Shown piece after piece: positions 6,782 to 7,223 of a stretch of 7,223 nt of DNA; the stretch's first letter is position 1, and each line of letters starts with the position of its first letter. Made by a program: the position numbers and the translations under genes. The notes beneath the pieces are model-generated. The model was not told the DNA's origin, searched no databases, and saw nothing but the letters and a program-made list of their open reading frames with translations. This DNA comes from Planctomycetaceae bacterium (GTDB lineage: Bacteria; Planctomycetota; Planctomycetia; Pirellulales; UBA1268): NCBI GenBank assembly GCA_018694455.1, contig JABHNP010000199.1, forward strand, positions 1 through 7,223, given 5' to 3'.

Positions 6782-6854
6782 AGTGATTCTCTTCCTGCTG
6801 TATCAACTACCGTTTTTGGTGGCACCAGTCATGTGGTATCTTAATGAGACCTTT

Positions 6855-6859
6855 GGAGG
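6855..6859 (+). promoter_or_regulatory. Ribosome-binding site of the zinc-ribbon gene
   Basis: GGAGG lies 6 bases before ATG 6866 and supports that start. A weak TATCTT (6837-6842) with TTTTGG (6814-6819) 17 bases upstream could be a promoter after the rpoD terminator, but the match is poor. Confidence 0.75.
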
Positions 6860-6865
6860 CCCATA

Positions 6866-7223
6866 ATGGCTGTTGCTACTACTGCTACCGTAATTCGTAC
6901 ACTTCATCGCATCCAGCGACAACTAACTGACTTGCGAAGTCAGTTAGCCGCAGGGCCGAAGCAGATTTCTATTCAGTCAAAACGATTGCAAAATATTGAG
7001 GCGGAACGAACTGCTCTGGCAGAAACACTAAAAAAAGCACGGAAGCATGCTGATGAAAAACAGCTGTTACTCCGATCCTCTGAAGCGAAAATTAGTGACC
7101 TTGAAGCAAAAAGGAATACTGCAAAGGCAAATCGTGAGTACCAATTGCTCGGCGAACAAATTGATGCCGATAAGATGGCAATCAAAGTGCTCGAAGACGA
7201 AATCCTTGAATCTCTTGAACGTG
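6866..7223 (+). CDS. COG1579-type coiled-coil zinc-ribbon protein, 3' end outside window
   Basis: The 119 visible residues are almost wholly helical and charged, with long heptad-like stretches (about 10-28, 33-85 and 95-119) that predict a coiled-coil hairpin. The segment KANREYQLLGEQID (87-100) matches the conserved N-[KR]-EY-x-x-L turn region of the C4-type zinc-ribbon family COG1579 (DUF164), where a long coiled coil precedes a C-terminal zinc ribbon. That ribbon would lie beyond the window edge, so its cysteines cannot be checked. The chlamydial relative CT398/CdsZ has been reported to bind sigma-54 and a type III secretion ATPase; the role in other bacteria is poorly known. Its place directly after rpoD hints at a transcription-linked or housekeeping role, which is an inference. 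The start is well supported by GGAGG. Confidence 0.75.
   Translation, partial: MAVATTATVIRTLHRIQRQLTDLRSQLAAGPKQISIQSKRLQNIEAERTALAETLKKARKHADEKQLLLRSSEAKISDLEAKRNTAKANREYQLLGEQIDADKMAIKVLEDEILESLER

Noticed and set aside
6820..6837. TGGCAC as a sigma-54 -24 element before the zinc-ribbon gene
   Set aside because: The matching -12 element (GC in TTGCA-like context) is absent at the required spacing.

Overview
This window looks like a chromosomal segment of a bacterium, most likely a planctomycete (Pirellulales-like). The lineage call is an inference. It rests on the gene order primase, primary sigma factor, COG1579-type zinc-ribbon protein, on the overall look of the DnaG and RpoD proteins, on a response regulator with a lysine/alanine-rich histone-like tail, and on several genes lacking a visible Shine-Dalgarno sequence. 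Base composition is roughly balanced. All convincing genes are on the + strand.

Layout. Positions 1 to about 460 hold no convincing gene, but the stretch is unusually rich in inverted repeats. It ends abruptly inside the P-loop of a ComM/YifB-type Mg-chelatase-like AAA+ ATPase. Only the C-terminal part of that gene survives (to 1337), so it is called a 5'-truncated pseudogene or a rearrangement junction. A membrane PAP2-superfamily phosphatase (1458-2177) follows, then a stand-alone CheY-like receiver protein with a basic N-terminal tail (2334-2765). A structured gap with two adjacent stem-loops and a short T-run separates this from the housekeeping block.

The housekeeping block is dnaG (DNA primase, 2990-4864), rpoD (primary sigma factor, 4997-6745), a strong 11-bp-stem hairpin after rpoD (6753-6781), and the 5' part of a coiled-coil COG1579-type zinc-ribbon protein that runs off the window (6866 onward). 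dnaG and rpoD are about 130 bp apart and form the core of the conserved macromolecular-synthesis arrangement, which links replication initiation and transcription. The short gap between them carries a 33-codon ORF with a very good ribosome-binding site. Its stop codon lies inside a perfect 8-bp inverted repeat just upstream of the rpoD ribosome-binding site.

No defence system, CRISPR array, tRNA, rRNA or intact mobile element was found. The points most worth a second look are the hairpin-rich segment joined to the broken comM gene, the dnaG-rpoD intergenic leader-like arrangement, and the histone-like tail on the receiver protein.
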